From contig JBEKDL010000015.1 of assembly GCA_050014355.1 (NCBI GenBank), forward strand, positions 1 through 28,875: a DNA stretch of 28,875 nucleotides, written 5' to 3'. A program made the translations under genes and the position numbers. Below are positions 7,504 to 14,840 of the stretch, in pieces (within the stretch, counting starts at the first letter, position 1; the number at the start of each line of letters is the position of its first letter). Origin of the DNA: Fen-1077 sp050014355. Lineage in GTDB: Bacteria; Chloroflexota; Dehalococcoidia; Dehalococcoidales; RBG-16-60-22. The notes beneath the pieces are model-generated. The model had not been told where the DNA came from and made no database searches. It saw only the letters and a list, made by a program, of their open reading frames with translations.

Positions 7504-7517
7504 CAATAGTACTATTG
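7504..7517. promoter_or_regulatory. Perfect 14-bp palindrome overlapping the marR -35 box (operator 1)
   Basis: CAATAGTACTATTG is a perfect inverted repeat whose right half overlaps the TTGACA -35 box at 7515-7520. Its ATAGT/ACTAT half sites recur at 7532-7545, as expected for an autoregulated MarR promoter. Confidence 0.6.
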
Positions 7518-7543
7518 ACATATTACATTAGATAGTATAAACT
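7515..7543 (+). promoter_or_regulatory. Promoter of the marR-ABC exporter operon
   Basis: TTGACA (7515-7520), a 17-base spacer and TAAACT (7538-7543). The -35 is perfect and the -10 matches four of six bases. TATAAT at 7549-7554 is an alternative -10 with no good -35. Palindromes cover both boxes, so binding there would block RNA polymerase. Confidence 0.55.
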
Positions 7544-7545
7544 AT
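7532..7545. promoter_or_regulatory. Second ATAGT/ACTAT dyad over the marR -10 box (operator 2)
   Basis: ATAGT (7532-7536) and ACTAT (7541-7545) flank a 4-base centre and repeat the half sites of the palindrome at 7504-7517. They sit inside a wider perfect inverted repeat, TTACATTA (7523-7530) and TAATGTAA (7551-7558). Confidence 0.5.
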
Positions 7546-7558
7546 TAGTATAATGTAA

Positions 7559-7572
7559 ACATATGCATATGT
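7559..7572. promoter_or_regulatory. Perfect 14-bp palindrome downstream of the marR promoter
   Basis: ACATATGCATATGT is a perfect inverted repeat about 50 bases before the marR ATG, near or just after the expected transcription start. Its sequence differs from the ATAGT-type sites, so it may bind a different protein or be incidental. Confidence 0.35.
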
Positions 7573-7621
7573 GATAAATAAAAATTATCCGATGAGTTAT
7601 TAGACATTACTGGAATTCAAA

Positions 7622-8161
7622 ATGAAGTCGAAGACGGAATTAACTTCAGAAGTCATGGAGCTTTTTCAAGCGCTGGCTCATAGCCGGATGCATTACCAGT
7701 TTAAGCCGTGGCAGCACCTGCACGTGCCTCTGGCGCAGCTTAAGAGCCTGTTCCTTATCCATATCAAGGGCAGCGTCAGCGTCCGGGACCTCGCTTTAGA
7801 CCTGGGCGTGACTCCTGGCAATGTTACCAGCATCGCCGACCGCCTGGTGGGACAGGGGCTGGTGACACGCCGTGAAAACCCGGAAGACCGCCGCATCGTT
7901 TTATTACACCTGACCGATAAAGGCCGGAAAATTATTACCGACATCCATGAGATCAGTCATAGCCACATGAAACATACTCTGGAAAGAATGAGCGCGGAGG
8001 ACATCATGGCCCTTCTCCGCGGTATAAGGGCCTTTTTAGCGGCCATCGAAAAGGACTATCAAGAGCTATCATTAAAACAAAACAAAAATAAGGGACGTTC
8101 CGATATTTCTTCTCCACCGCCGGCGCATTCACATCACTTTCATACGATGAAATCCTCCTGA
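7622..8161 (+). CDS. MarR-family transcriptional regulator
   Basis: A 179-residue winged-helix regulator. The recognition region SVRDLALDLGVTPGNVTSIADRLVGQGLVTRRENPEDRRIVLLHLTDKG-like segment (about residues 59-105) contains the helix-turn-helix and the wing with the conserved DRR of MarR proteins. Flanking helices form the dimer interface. MarR proteins usually repress their own operon and release DNA on binding a small phenolic or lipophilic ligand. This one lies directly upstream of an ABC exporter pair, and its promoter carries several palindromes. The C-terminus extends beyond the family norm with a Pro/His-rich tail (HSHHFH), a possible metal-binding or disordered segment. The ribosome site before the ATG is weak. 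The gap to the exporter is 88 bases. Confidence 0.9.
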   Translation: MKSKTELTSEVMELFQALAHSRMHYQFKPWQHLHVPLAQLKSLFLIHIKGSVSVRDLALDLGVTPGNVTSIADRLVGQGLVTRRENPEDRRIVLLHLTDKGRKIITDIHEISHSHMKHTLERMSAEDIMALLRGIRAFLAAIEKDYQELSLKQNKNKGRSDISSPPPAHSHHFHTMKSS

Positions 8162-8249
8162 TTTGATTTGCCCGTCCGTAGAAAATTATCGGATTTTTAC
8201 ATTCGCGTTGGCGCATATTTACTGGTTGGAGCTTAATAGGGAAGATTGA

Positions 8250-10475
8250 ATGACAAAATTAGTTAAATATCTCGGGCCTTTTGTCTGGTCAATCCTGGCC
8301 ATTCTGGTCCTTCTGTTCGCCCAGGCCATGGCCGACCTCTCGCTGCCCGGCTACATGTCTAACATCATCAACGTGGGCGTGCAGGCGGGCGGTATCGAAA
8401 ACGCCGTGCCCCAGGCCATCCCCTCCGCCGAGTTCAGCAAGCTCACCCTGTTCATGACCGATAGCGAAAAAACGCAGGTCACCGCTGACTACAGGCTTCT
8501 GGATAAGGCAGCGCTTTCCGCCGGCGATTATACGAAATACGTCAAGACTTTACCCCTGCTGGCCACCGCACCGGTAGACATTTTAAACACGAGCGATAAA
8601 GCCGAAATTTCTAAATTAGACCCGATTTTCCGGAAATCCATTGCCATCGTCGCCGCGATTGAAAAAACCGGGCTTTCCGGCCTTCCCGGCGTCACTATCC
8701 AGATACCGGCGGGCACCGACCCGTTCGCAGTCATCGCCCAGCTGCCCCCCGCCCAGCTGGAAGGCATCCAGTCTCTTGCCGCCGAACAATTTAAAGCTGT
8801 CCCGGATACGCTCCTCAAGCAGTACGCCACGGCCTACCTTTCCGCCGAGTATAAAGTGCTGGGGATGAACACCTCCCACATCCAGACTACTTATATGCTT
8901 AGAATCGGCGTCATCATGCTCCTGCTCACTCTCGCCAGCGTGGCCAGCTCGGTCACGGTCGGCTACCTGTCGGCGCGCATCGCCGCCGGCCTGGGGAAGG
9001 ACCTGCGTCGGAAACTGTTCGTTAAAGTCAGTGATTTTTCCAGCACCGAGTTTGATAAATTTTCCACCGCATCGCTGATTACGAGGTCGACCAATGATAT
9101 TACCCAGATACAGATGCTGATGGTGATGATGTTCCGGTTCCTCTTTTACGCGCCTATCATCGGCATCGGCGGCATCATTAAAGTGCTCAATGCCGACCGT
9201 TCGATGCTCTGGATTATCGCCGCCGCGGTAGGCGCCCTGCTCATGCTGATGGCGGCAATGTTCTCCATCGCCCTGCCGAAATTCACCGCCCTCCAGAAGC
9301 TCGTCGATAAACTGAACCTGGTCATGCGCGAGATACTCACCGGCCTGATGGTTATCCGCGCTTTCAACACCCAGCCGCACGAAGAGAAAAAGTTCGCTAG
9401 CGCCAACACCGACCTGATGAAGACCAGCCTTTTCATCAACCGCGTTATCGTCTTCATGATGCCGGCGATGATGTTGCTCATGAACGGCGTGATGTTGCTC
9501 ATTGTCTGGGTCGGGGCGCACCAGGTCGATGCCGGCCGCATGCAGGTCGGCGATATGTTCGCTTTCATCCAGTACGCTGTCATAATTATCATGTCCTTCA
9601 TGATGGTCTCGGTTATGTTCATCATGCTGCCGCGCGCCAGCGTCTCCGCCGGGAGAATCGATGAAGTGCTGGTGACCGACCCGGTGATAAAAGATAAGAA
9701 AGAGCCCCGGTCGTTCAACGGCGAAACCAGGGGGCTGGTGGAGTTCAGGAACGTGTCCTTCCGCTACCCTGGCGCGGAAGATTACGTCTTGAAAGATATC
9801 TCCTTTACCGCCCGCCCCGGACAGACGACGGCCTTTATCGGGAGCACGGGCAGCGGTAAGTCCACCCTCGTTAACCTTATCCCGAGGTTTTATGACGTTA
9901 CGGAAGGTCAAATCCTCGTCGATGGCATGGATGTCCGGGATGTCGCGCAGCGTGACCTTCGGGAAAAAATCGGCTACGTCTCGCAGCAAGCCGTGCTTTT
10001 CTCCGGCACTATTGCCAGCAACATCAGGTACGCCAACGAGCTGTTATCGGACACGGACGTCGCCCGGTATGCCGAGACCGCCCAGTCCCTCGATTTTATC
10101 ACCACGAGTGAGCAGGGTTATGATACCGCCGTCTCCCAGGGGGGCGTGAACCTCTCCGGAGGTCAGAAACAGCGGCTCGCCATCGCGCGCGCCCTGGCCA
10201 AGCGGCCGGAAATCTATATCTTCGATGATGCCCTGTCCGCTCTCGATTTCAAGACCGACGCCACCCTGCGTAAAGCGCTTAAAAAAGAGACCGCCGAGGC
10301 TACCATGCTCATCGTTACCCAGCGCGTGAGCACCGTCATGGGCGCGGAGCAGATTGTCGTGCTGGACGAAGGCAGAGTCGCCGGCATCGGGACGCACAAG
10401 GAGCTGATGGAAACCTGTGAAGTATACCGCGAAATCGCCTCGTCCCAGATGTCAAGGGAGGAGCTCATCTCATGA
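8250..10475 (+). CDS. ABC exporter half-transporter, degenerate-site subunit (TM287-like)
   Basis: The 741-residue half-transporter has six membrane segments, then a nucleotide-binding domain from about residue 490. Walker A is GSTGSGKST, the signature is LSGGQ and Walker B is IYIFDDALSALD. The usual catalytic Glu after Walker B is Asp and the switch His is Gln (LIVTQRVST). These are the marks of the non-catalytic subunit in heterodimeric exporters such as TM287/288 and BmrCD. Between the first two membrane segments lies an insertion of about 160 residues (roughly 45-205) that would be extracellular, unusual for this fold. GGGAAGA lies 7 bases before the ATG. The gene overlaps the partner by ATGA, so they are translationally coupled. 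Drug or lipid export is likely; the substrate is unknown. Confidence 0.92.
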   Translation: MTKLVKYLGPFVWSILAILVLLFAQAMADLSLPGYMSNIINVGVQAGGIENAVPQAIPSAEFSKLTLFMTDSEKTQVTADYRLLDKAALSAGDYTKYVKTLPLLATAPVDILNTSDKAEISKLDPIFRKSIAIVAAIEKTGLSGLPGVTIQIPAGTDPFAVIAQLPPAQLEGIQSLAAEQFKAVPDTLLKQYATAYLSAEYKVLGMNTSHIQTTYMLRIGVIMLLLTLASVASSVTVGYLSARIAAGLGKDLRRKLFVKVSDFSSTEFDKFSTASLITRSTNDITQIQMLMVMMFRFLFYAPIIGIGGIIKVLNADRSMLWIIAAAVGALLMLMAAMFSIALPKFTALQKLVDKLNLVMREILTGLMVIRAFNTQPHEEKKFASANTDLMKTSLFINRVIVFMMPAMMLLMNGVMLLIVWVGAHQVDAGRMQVGDMFAFIQYAVIIIMSFMMVSVMFIMLPRASVSAGRIDEVLVTDPVIKDKKEPRSFNGETRGLVEFRNVSFRYPGAEDYVLKDISFTARPGQTTAFIGSTGSGKSTLVNLIPRFYDVTEGQILVDGMDVRDVAQRDLREKIGYVSQQAVLFSGTIASNIRYANELLSDTDVARYAETAQSLDFITTSEQGYDTAVSQGGVNLSGGQKQRLAIARALAKRPEIYIFDDALSALDFKTDATLRKALKKETAEATMLIVTQRVSTVMGAEQIVVLDEGRVAGIGTHKELMETCEVYREIASSQMSREELIS

Positions 10476-12397
10476 GCCAGCCGAATAATACCCCATCGAG
10501 AGACAGCCAGACAAGCGCCGTCCCCCTGGGTAGAGGCCCGATGCGACGCGGCCCAATGGGCGGAGGCCCCGGCGGACATGGCCCGATGGCGGCGGGCATG
10601 ATGGCTGTCGAAAAACCGAAGAGCTTCCGTAAGACGATGCGCACTTTCCTGCAATATCTGAAGCCTTATCGCGTACAGCTGGTTATTGTCTTCATTTTCG
10701 CCATTGTCAGCACGGCTTTCATGATTATCGGGCCCAAGATGCTGGGGAATGCCACCACCCGGCTCTTTACGGGCGTCGTAGCCAAGGCCATGCACGTGCC
10801 CGGGGCAGCCATCGATTTCGGATACATCGGCCGGATTGCCATTACCTTGCTGTGCCTGTATGCCATCAGCTCGGCTTTCAGCTACGCACAGGGTTATATC
10901 ATGGCGGGTATTTCCATGAAGGTCACTTATACCTTCCGCCAGAAAATCGCGGAAAAGGTAAAACGGATACCGCTCAAGTACTTCGATAGAAAAACGCACG
11001 GCGAGGCTTTGAGTCTGGTCACCAATGATATCGATACCATCAGCAACACTTTGACCCAGAACCTGTCCCAGATAGTCACCTCGGTGACCACGATTATCGG
11101 CGTCCTGGTGATGATGCTGACTATCAGCTGGCTGATGACGCTGGTGGCGCTGGTGATTTTACCCCTGTCCTTCGGTCTGATTACTGTTATCATCAAGGCA
11201 TCACAGAAGTATTTTAAAAGGCAGCAGGACTACCTGGGGCACGTTAACGGCCATGTCGAGGAGATTTACTCCGGCCACACCGTGATGAAAGCCTTCAACG
11301 GTGAGGGGAAAGCTGTCGGCCAGTTTGATAGATTAAATGACGAACTCTACGGGGCAAACTGGAAATCCCAGTTCCTTTCCGGCCTGATGATGCCTATCAT
11401 GACCTTCGTTGGCAACCTCTCCTATGTCGGCGTGGCTATCCTCGGCGGGTACCTGGCGGTGCGGGGGACCATCGGCGTCGGCGATATTCTGGCTTTTATC
11501 CAGTACGTCAGGTCTTTCACGTTCCCCATCGCCCAGACGGCCAACATCGCCAACGTGCTGCAGTCCACGGCGGCCGCGGCCGAGCGCGTTTTTGAATTTC
11601 TCGATGAAGAAGAAGAGGTCGCCGGGCCGGTGACCGCTGCCAGGCCGGAGAAGGTGGTCGGCCGCGTTTCTTTCCAGAACGTCCGCTTCGGTTATAGCCC
11701 GGACAAGGTGATTATTAAAGATTTTTCCGCCGAGATTCAGCCGGGGCAGAAGGTGGCCATCGTGGGTCCCACGGGCGCCGGCAAGACCACTATCGTCAAA
11801 CTCCTGATGCGCTTTTACGAGCTGAACGGCGGCGTTATCAAAGTGGACGGCGTGGATACCCGCGAGTTTACCCGCGAAGACCTGCGCAGCCTCTTCGGCA
11901 TGGTCTTGCAGGATACTTGGCTCTTTAACGGCACCGTCCGGGAGAACATCCGCTACGGCAAGCTGGATGCCACCGATGAGCAGGTGGTGGCCGCCGCTAA
12001 AATGGCCCACGCCGACCACTTTGTGAGAACACTACCGCACAGCTATGACATGGTCTTAAACGAGGAGACGAGCAATATATCGCAGGGACAGAAACAGCTC
12101 TTGACCATCGCGCGCGCTTTCCTGGCCGACCCCAAAATCCTTATCCTGGACGAAGCGACGAGCTCCGTCGATACCAGGACGGAAATATTGATACAAAAAG
12201 CCATGGTCGACCTGATGAAAGGCCGCACGAGCTTCGTTATCGCGCACCGCCTGTCTACCATCAGGGATGCCGATATCATCCTGGTAATGAAAGACGGTGA
12301 TATCGTCGAGCAGGGTAAACACGAAGAATTGCTGGCCGCCAACGGCTTTTATGCTTCCCTCTACCAGAGCCAGTTTGAAACAGCCTCCGTGGCTTAA
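10472..12397 (+). CDS. ABC exporter half-transporter, catalytic-site subunit (TM288-like)
   Basis: A 641-residue half-transporter with a Gly/Pro/Met/Arg-rich cytoplasmic leader (about residues 18-45, RGPMRRGPMGGGPGG-type), six membrane segments and a nucleotide-binding domain. Walker A is GPTGAGKTT, Walker B is ILILDEATSSVD with the catalytic Glu, and the switch is VIAHRLST with His. The signature is changed to ISQGQ, as in TM288. Combined with the upstream subunit, one ATP site is complete (this Walker set plus the partner's LSGGQ) and the other is degenerate. Its ATG overlaps the previous stop and a GGAGG site lies within the end of the upstream gene. The operon begins with marR, so expression is probably ligand-induced. 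Confidence 0.92.
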   Translation: MSQPNNTPSRDSQTSAVPLGRGPMRRGPMGGGPGGHGPMAAGMMAVEKPKSFRKTMRTFLQYLKPYRVQLVIVFIFAIVSTAFMIIGPKMLGNATTRLFTGVVAKAMHVPGAAIDFGYIGRIAITLLCLYAISSAFSYAQGYIMAGISMKVTYTFRQKIAEKVKRIPLKYFDRKTHGEALSLVTNDIDTISNTLTQNLSQIVTSVTTIIGVLVMMLTISWLMTLVALVILPLSFGLITVIIKASQKYFKRQQDYLGHVNGHVEEIYSGHTVMKAFNGEGKAVGQFDRLNDELYGANWKSQFLSGLMMPIMTFVGNLSYVGVAILGGYLAVRGTIGVGDILAFIQYVRSFTFPIAQTANIANVLQSTAAAAERVFEFLDEEEEVAGPVTAARPEKVVGRVSFQNVRFGYSPDKVIIKDFSAEIQPGQKVAIVGPTGAGKTTIVKLLMRFYELNGGVIKVDGVDTREFTREDLRSLFGMVLQDTWLFNGTVRENIRYGKLDATDEQVVAAAKMAHADHFVRTLPHSYDMVLNEETSNISQGQKQLLTIARAFLADPKILILDEATSSVDTRTEILIQKAMVDLMKGRTSFVIAHRLSTIRDADIILVMKDGDIVEQGKHEELLAANGFYASLYQSQFETASVA

Positions 12398-12441
12398 CGC
12401 TGTCTCATTTTTTTAGGTATCTATTTTCGGTCCAAGGGAAC

Positions 12442-13323
12442 TTACCAGTTGGAAATTTCCATCCATTCAGCATGAAGTGGCGGGTATTGTGATACCTCCG
12501 CGATGGCTTGCTTTTGCTCTTTCGGTGTCATCGGTTTAAATTTCTGCGCCGCTTTTATTACATTCGGCCAGAGCTTGAGCTCACCTGGCAACGCTGCGGT
12601 ACAGATGTCCTGGCTAAGCGTGTACCGTACACATTTTTCGATATCTTCCGCCTCATCGAACGGCTCGTACCAGGTCTGGTATTTATGTTCACCCTCCTCC
12701 CCGTCCGGCCAGACTCGCTTGGCCACTGTCTTAATAGCGAAGACCCCGACATTCTTTTCCCGCGCCGTCTTGAGCAGCGGGCGCCAGTCGTTCCAGTTAT
12801 TAAAATGGGCTGCGTGTACGCGGTTCAGGGGGAACATCACTGTATCGAAGTCAAAGCGCTTTAACGCTTCGTTAAAAAGGACCGGGTGATGCCCGGTAAT
12901 CCCGATAAAGCGTACCAGGCCCTGCTTTTTAGCCTCCAGTACCGCCTCCAGTGCGCCGTCCGGCCCCAAGATAGTGTCCAGCTCGGTCTGGTTTTTAACA
13001 CCGTGGAACTGGAAAATATCGAAGTAGTCGACGTGCAGCCTTTCCAGCGACTTTTTCAGGCTTTCCCAGGCCCCGGTTCTGGTACGTTCCGTGGTCTTGC
13101 AGCCCAGGAAAAAGCCGTTGCCGTGCCGCTTGAAATACGACCCCAGCCGCGCCTCCGCTTCCCCGTAGTCAGGCGCCACGTCCACCCGGTTGATGCCGGC
13201 CTCAAGTGTCATCTCGATGGCGGCGTCTGCTTCCTTCTGTGTCACGCTAAACCCCACGGCAAATCCTCCGAAGGTGAGGATGCTGCTCATTTGCTCTGTT
13301 TTGCCCAGCTTTCTCTTTTCCAA
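12442..13323 (-). CDS. Aldo/keto reductase family oxidoreductase
   Basis: A 293-residue TIM-barrel enzyme. The catalytic tetrad of the superfamily is visible: D48 and Y53 (RVDVAPDYGEAE), K76 (LGCKTTER) and H107 (FQFHGV). Family members reduce aldehydes or ketones with NAD(P)H in the cytoplasm. The C-terminal half has a shorter cofactor region than eukaryotic AKRs, with the end resembling the small bacterial AKR type (KPMTPKEQKQA). No ferredoxin-type cysteines follow, unlike the longer 4Fe-4S AKRs of anaerobes. It is convergent with the ABC operon (44 bases between stops) and divergent from the SnoaL operon. The substrate is not deducible. A ribosome site (GGAGGGA) precedes the ATG on the minus strand. 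Confidence 0.9.
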   Translation of the reverse strand: MEKRKLGKTEQMSSILTFGGFAVGFSVTQKEADAAIEMTLEAGINRVDVAPDYGEAEARLGSYFKRHGNGFFLGCKTTERTRTGAWESLKKSLERLHVDYFDIFQFHGVKNQTELDTILGPDGALEAVLEAKKQGLVRFIGITGHHPVLFNEALKRFDFDTVMFPLNRVHAAHFNNWNDWRPLLKTAREKNVGVFAIKTVAKRVWPDGEEGEHKYQTWYEPFDEAEDIEKCVRYTLSQDICTAALPGELKLWPNVIKAAQKFKPMTPKEQKQAIAEVSQYPPLHAEWMEISNW

Positions 13324-13419
13324 TTTATCCCTCCGATTTTGTTTCTGACGCTATGATAGGTTATTGTTAATACCTGTGTGCCATTGTCAGTTGTAGCCGA
13401 AATCATCCTTGGTAAAGCA

Positions 13420-13448
13420 ATTATACATCTCGTATAAAATCTAAACAA
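13420..13448 (-). promoter_or_regulatory. Possible promoter of the aldo/keto reductase gene
   Basis: On the minus strand there is TTGTTT (13448-13443), 17 bases and TATAAT (13425-13420). The -10 is perfect and the -35 is weak. It would give a leader of about 90 bases. Confidence 0.35.
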
Positions 13449-13496
13449 AGATTTTCCATAATTTGACTGGTTGATGCAAATTGCTTCTTCTTTTCT

Positions 13497-13526
13497 TTGA
13501 CAATGGAAATAGTATCAGTCTACAAT
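13497..13526 (+). promoter_or_regulatory. Promoter of the SnoaL-SnoaL-DUF362 operon
   Basis: TTGACA (13497-13502), an 18-base spacer and TACAAT (13521-13526). Transcription would start near 13533, about 28 bases before the ATG at 13561, which has AGGAGGG 6 bases upstream. Confidence 0.6.
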
Positions 13527-13560
13527 TCATCATCCAAGGCAATTAAAAGGAGGGTTGAAA

Positions 13561-14181
13561 ATGGCGACATTGCAAGAGTTGCAGGCCCGTATCCAGAGGC
13601 TGGAGGACGTTAAGGCAATTGAGAAACTCCAGCGAATCTATGGTTACTACCGCGACTATGCCGACTGGGATAAAATCGTCGACCTGTTTTCCGATAAAGC
13701 GGAGTCAGTCGAGGTTGCGGATTTGGGTGTTTACAAGGGCAAAGCGGGCGTCAGGAGGTTTTACCAAAAGCTGCTCGGCGCCGAGGCGCCCGGGCCCGGG
13801 ATGCTTTCTCTCAAGATGCAGCTCCAGGGCGTTATTACCCTCGACCCGGATGGACAGACCGCCAGCGGCCGGTGGTACGGGTGGGGGATGGAGGCCTTGC
13901 CCGCCGCCTCGCTTCACCATGGTGAGCTGCGCCAGACCTGGACCTTTGGTGTTTACGAGAACAAATATGTTAAAGAAAACGGGAAGTGGCTCTTCAAGAA
14001 GCTGTTGTTCAGCCTTACTTTCCGCACGCCATACGAGGACGGCTGGTTGAAGACGCCGGTCATCGGCCAAAACGGGCCGAGCAAAGAGGTGCCGCCAGAC
14101 GCCCCGCCGGCCAACTATCACCCTTACCCTTCCCGCTTCCGGCTGCCGTACCATTACATGCATCCTATCACCGGGAAATAG
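13561..14181 (+). CDS. SnoaL-like / NTF2-fold protein, copy 1
   Basis: A 206-residue soluble protein. An N-terminal helix (LQARIQRLEDVKAIEKLQRIYGYY) leads into the SnoaL-like core with DWDKIVDLFSDKAESVEV, GVYKGKAGVRRFY, and a strand pair ending in YVKENGKWLFKKL. This cone-shaped fold covers dehydratases, cyclases and dehydrochlorinases, so an enzymatic role on a hydrophobic small molecule is possible but not shown. The C-terminus ends HPYPSRFRLPYHYMHPITGK, nearly the same as in the next gene. The ATG at 13561 is chosen for its AGGAGGG site; the frame also has a TTG 6 bases earlier. It is first in a three-gene operon with its paralogue and a DUF362 iron-sulfur protein. Confidence 0.85.
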   Translation: MATLQELQARIQRLEDVKAIEKLQRIYGYYRDYADWDKIVDLFSDKAESVEVADLGVYKGKAGVRRFYQKLLGAEAPGPGMLSLKMQLQGVITLDPDGQTASGRWYGWGMEALPAASLHHGELRQTWTFGVYENKYVKENGKWLFKKLLFSLTFRTPYEDGWLKTPVIGQNGPSKEVPPDAPPANYHPYPSRFRLPYHYMHPITGK

Positions 14182-14207
14182 CCTGATTTGAGGAAAGGAG
14201 GTTTATC

Positions 14208-14840
14208 ATGGACTTAGCAGAACTGGAAAAACACGTGACCCTGATGGAAGATATCCAGGAGATTGAAAATCTCCAGATGAAATACGGCTACTACTTCGAG
14301 ACACAGCGGAATGAGGATATCGTGGCCCTGTTCTCCGAAGAAAATACCGAGTCGGTCGAGATTACCGACCACGGCCTGTTCAAGGGCAAGAAGGGCGTCA
14401 GGACATTATATCTGGACTGGATTGCGGGCCGGGCTGACCCGACGCGTACAGGCGGACTGGCAATGCCCGGGGGTATGGTCTGCATCATGCAGCTCCAGGG
14501 CGTCATCGAAGTCGCTCCCGACGGCAAGACGGCCAAAGCCCGCTGGAACTGCTGGGATTTAGAGGCGCGCCCGTGGAACGGCCTGATGAGGAACTACTGG
14601 CTCCAGGGCTATTATGAAAACGAGTACATCAAGGAAAATGGCAAGTGGTTTTTTAAAAAGCTGCACTGGAACGACACTTTCTGGACTCCCTATGAAGATG
14701 GCTGGCTGAAGACGCCGCTGCTGGGCAATATGAATGAGCACCCCACCATTAAAGCCGATGCCCCACCCACCGCTTTTCATCCGTATCCGTCCGGCTTCCA
14801 TCTGCCATATAGTTTCAAGCACCCGGTAACAGGCAAATGA
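14208..14840 (+). CDS. SnoaL-like / NTF2-fold protein, copy 2
   Basis: A 210-residue paralogue of the preceding protein, matching it from the N-terminal helix (MEDIQEIENLQMKYGYYFE) through ESVEITDHGLFKGKKGVR, the YIKENGKWFFKKL strand, TPYEDGWLKTP, and the C-terminal HPYPSGFHLPY...HPVTGK. Both copies keep the same length and tail, so they may form a heterodimer, or two similar catalysts acting on related substrates. AAAGGAGG lies 8 bases before the ATG. The last bases overlap the DUF362 gene (ATGA), implying coupled translation. SnoaL-type polyketide cyclases, scytalone-type dehydratases and ring-hydroxylation small subunits share the fold, and the sequence does not discriminate between them. 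Confidence 0.85.
   Translation: MDLAELEKHVTLMEDIQEIENLQMKYGYYFETQRNEDIVALFSEENTESVEITDHGLFKGKKGVRTLYLDWIAGRADPTRTGGLAMPGGMVCIMQLQGVIEVAPDGKTAKARWNCWDLEARPWNGLMRNYWLQGYYENEYIKENGKWFFKKLHWNDTFWTPYEDGWLKTPLLGNMNEHPTIKADAPPTAFHPYPSGFHLPYSFKHPVTGK

Noticed and set aside
8616..9989. Open frame of 457 codons on the minus strand inside the first ABC exporter gene
   Set aside because: It is antisense to a gene with full ABC motifs, is rich in His/Asp/Gly as expected of such shadows, and has no recognisable domain.
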